Shown here: piece after piece, positions 63,101-64,000 of the stretch | Layout of the letters: every line of letters starts with the position of its first letter | How positions within the stretch are numbered: the first letter of the stretch is position 1 | Source of the DNA: Luteimonas sp. FCS-9 | Lineage (GTDB): Bacteria; Pseudomonadota; Gammaproteobacteria; Xanthomonadales; Xanthomonadaceae | Direction of reading: 5' to 3' | DNA length: 64,000 nucleotides | Assembly (NCBI RefSeq): GCF_001014645.1 | Contig: NZ_LASZ01000017.1 | Location: forward strand, 24,978 to 88,977 | Notes under the pieces: generated by a model | What the model saw: only the letters and a program-made list of their open reading frames with translations | Database searches by the model: none | What the model was told of the DNA's origin: nothing | Program-made: the position numbers and the translations under genes

Positions 63101-64000
63101 CGTCGCCGACGACCGCATCGTGCCGGCCACGATCACCTGTGCGCCGCTGGCGCCGGGCGCGAGCTGCTCGCTGGTGGGCACCTACACGGTGACGCAGGCC
63201 GATGCCGACGCGGGTACCATCGCCAACACCGCGACGATCATCACGCCCGATACGCCGCAGGTCTGCCCGGCCGGCTCCACCGAGGCCGCCTGCCGGCCGT
63301 CGATCGAGATCCCGACCGAGACGCCCGACCCGTCGCTGACGGTCGTCAAGACCGCGGGCACGCCGAGCGGCAACACGGCCGGCAGCACGATTGCCTATAC
63401 GTTCCTGGTCACGAACACCGGCAACGTCACGATCGCCGACATCGCGATCGACGACACGCAGCTCGACGCTGCGGCGGTGTGCCCGGTGACGACGCTGGCG
63501 CCGGGTGCGAGCACGACCTGCACCGGCACGCACACGATCACGCAGGCCGAAGTCGATGCCGGCGAAGTGCTCAACACCGCGACCGCGACCGGCACGCCGC
63601 CGGGTAGCGGCACGACGACGAGCCCGCCGGACGAAGAGGACGTCACGCTCGAGACCGAGCCGTCGCTGACGGTCGTCAAGACCGCCGGTACGCCGAGCGG
63701 CAACGTCGCGGGCAGCACGATTGCCTACTCGTTCCTGGTCACGAACACCGGCAACGTCACGATCGCCGACATCGCGATCGACGACGCGCAGCTCGACGCC
63801 CCGGCGGTGTGCCCGGTGACGACGCTGGCGCCGGGTGCGAGCACGACCTGCACCGGCACGCACACGATCACGCAGGCCGAAGTCGATGCCGGTGAAGTGC
63901 TCAACACCGCGACCGCGACCGGCACGCCGCCGGGCGGCGGCACGACGACGAGCCCGCCGGACGAAGAGGACGTCACGCTCGAGACCGAGCCGTCGCTGAC
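60168..64000 (+). CDS. Large secreted DUF11/SdrD-like repeat protein (3' end outside window)
   Basis: 1277 visible codons. A long n-region and signal peptide cleave near residue 42 (AAQA-Q). Residues 50-370 form a conserved head domain (SAGLYWGGRSGE, GGWALIVLYEHEGKPYRRLMVFDG). A DUF11 module follows (about 380-540, VAFTNNGQDGATSVVVTDPIPANTRYV), then a beta-propeller-like segment (545-795), and more DUF11 modules from 800. From residue 1055, 110-residue repeats run out of the window. Probable surface adhesin or scaffold. The start at 60168 is MSQQDGRTE with AAGGGG upstream. Confidence 0.8.
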   Translation, partial: MSQQDGRTENRIVARTLRALAGRARWLTAICLLLLAHGAAQAQLNERHSFNVRGDVEMIGNALLTCANCNQSNSGLNNGSTMPMVFVNVDGAQLPSGVPQNSSTATLALPGGARVRSAGLYWGGRSGENNPARGTLQFRTPGGSYQAIAASDLNTFPSQGDPGSRPYTAYRDVTALVAAAGAGTYAAGGLTSDVTGNSNGGSLGNYGGWALIVLYEHEGKPYRRLMVFDGNAGYVNGTNPQSVTVSNLLTPAMGEFTAYMGALVWEGDGGISGDQFSLSGAGVLNPGALSDAQSPANNFWNSGISRLGERFTAKNPDYVNQFAVDLKLVDISNTAANAGRPRLTNGATGATLQFTSSQDAYFPHALVFVTDIFFPDVVTSLSKQARRAATGEVLGPTSEVRQGEEIEYVVAFTNNGQDGATSVVVTDPIPANTRYVPGSLTVVSNAGDAAIGGMSDAPGDDIAEYDAANNRVVFRIGTGADAATGGMLAPTESASVTFRVRVDTATPAGEFIRNVVSMRHNAQTVPLPQDIEGEAEANVIGPVVPSAEDIGFCPVDGGFFNLVNGVGIYQYSPTSGTDSRVAGLDFPVSGNLNALMVDPTGRTRLLFHEAGANAVWAYDPTHPTSPGWYRTGATINANLPRAGMTAAGVGYLMTAATRTGTGATAQMYRLDRSGDYGYAVGAPTTLTYDVAPSDLGSGDIAFDSQGVGWLVAGNDLYRVDVDAGTATRQQNFTGAPTGVNYAGAAFGADGRLYVVNNSGGTYYAMDLAQGTMEIVGTSASGAGRDLASCSCPTIAPAQLQVAKTLASITRNGAAVPVGEPAAPGDVLGYAIEIRHVGGTQAATVFAGDVVETVPANTAHGAVADDFACTGGTCRNAEARNVLPGQSTAFSFVVQVATDLPATVDQIANTVTVNGIDCTATGNDCDETTPIEVAPALTSSKALTAVNGAAPAGPVAVDDVLTYTVVATNSGNVSLPTVTVADDRIVPATITCAPLAPGASCSLVGTYTVTQADADAGTIANTATIITPDTPQVCPAGSTEAACRPSIEIPTETPDPSLTVVKTAGTPSGNTAGSTIAYTFLVTNTGNVTIADIAIDDTQLDAAAVCPVTTLAPGASTTCTGTHTITQAEVDAGEVLNTATATGTPPGSGTTTSPPDEEDVTLETEPSLTVVKTAGTPSGNVAGSTIAYSFLVTNTGNVTIADIAIDDAQLDAPAVCPVTTLAPGASTTCTGTHTITQAEVDAGEVLNTATATGTPPGGGTTTSPPDEEDVTLETEPSL
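63331..63990 (+). repeat. 330-bp tandem repeat in the surface protein (two full copies, third begun)
   Basis: Copy 1 is 63331-63660, copy 2 is 63661-63990, and a third starts at 63991. Each encodes 110 residues (SLTVVKTAGTPSGN to DVTLETEP) and the copies differ at only a few positions. The period is exactly 330 bases, so copy number can change without a frameshift. Confidence 0.95.

Noticed and set aside
58353..63863. A 1836-codon open frame on the minus strand across glmU and the surface protein gene.
   Set aside because: It mirrors the coding strands, is extremely Arg/Gly/Ala-rich, contains no motif, and glmU and the DUF11 protein explain the region. High GC suppresses stop codons on the opposite strand.
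63331..64000. CRISPR-like periodic repeat.
   Set aside because: The 330-bp units are contiguous, without spacers, and are in-frame coding sequence.

Overview
The window is one continuous stretch of a high-GC gammaproteobacterial chromosome, most likely a Xanthomonadaceae member of the Lysobacter/Luteimonas type. Three things point there: the GTAG-type REP hairpins scattered between genes, the GGGATTCGGGATT-type intergenic hairpins, and the gene set (YajQ, DUF3297, DUF1415, DUF3016, tesA divergent from ybbAP, fabB-fabA). I saw no tRNA, rRNA, insertion sequence, prophage or CRISPR array. Almost all sequence is ordinary coding DNA on both strands, and family assignments rest on motifs read by eye.

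Layout. 1-8.7 kb: the 5' part of an aldehyde dehydrogenase, a gamma-carbonic anhydrase, then a translationally coupled six-gene MoxR cluster (RDD, SpoIIM, DUF4129, DUF4350, MoxR, DUF58). 8.7-17.2 kb: small conserved genes, an outer-membrane barrel paired with a BCCT betaine/choline transporter, and a cell-wall cluster of two L,D-transpeptidases and one M23 peptidase. 17.3-25.4 kb: tesA divergent from ybbA-ybbP, a frameshifted polysaccharide deacetylase, a two-domain aspartic protease, and an ECF sigma factor with a membrane partner. 25.5-39.2 kb: rRNA modification (rsmC-like, rsuA-like), fabBA, a HAD phosphatase, an ArsR-regulated zinc-type CDF exporter with a DJ-1 gene remnant behind it, tyrA, yajQ, an alcohol dehydrogenase, transporters and an OmpW. 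39.7-47.1 kb: pyruvate dehydrogenase E2 (aceF) and E3 (lpd) flanking a GNAT-nitrilase fusion, then a multidomain amidase. 47.1-56.1 kb: an outer-membrane protein, an apparent sigma-E-dependent small RNA, and the complete atpIBEFHAGDC operon. 56.2-64 kb: a NemR-like TetR with a DJ-1/Hsp31-like target inserted between atpC and glmU, gtrA, glmU, and a large secreted DUF11-repeat protein running off the end.

Most notable items. A roughly 83-nt minus-strand RNA candidate (48345-48427) has a textbook sigma-E promoter, an exposed anti-Shine-Dalgarno loop and an intrinsic terminator. Palindromic repeats are inserted in frame into the lipoyl linkers of both aceF and lpd. Lipoyl-domain DNA is nearly identical between aceF and lpd. 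Large hairpin repeats lie inside the atp operon. A 330-bp exact-period tandem repeat sits in the surface protein.
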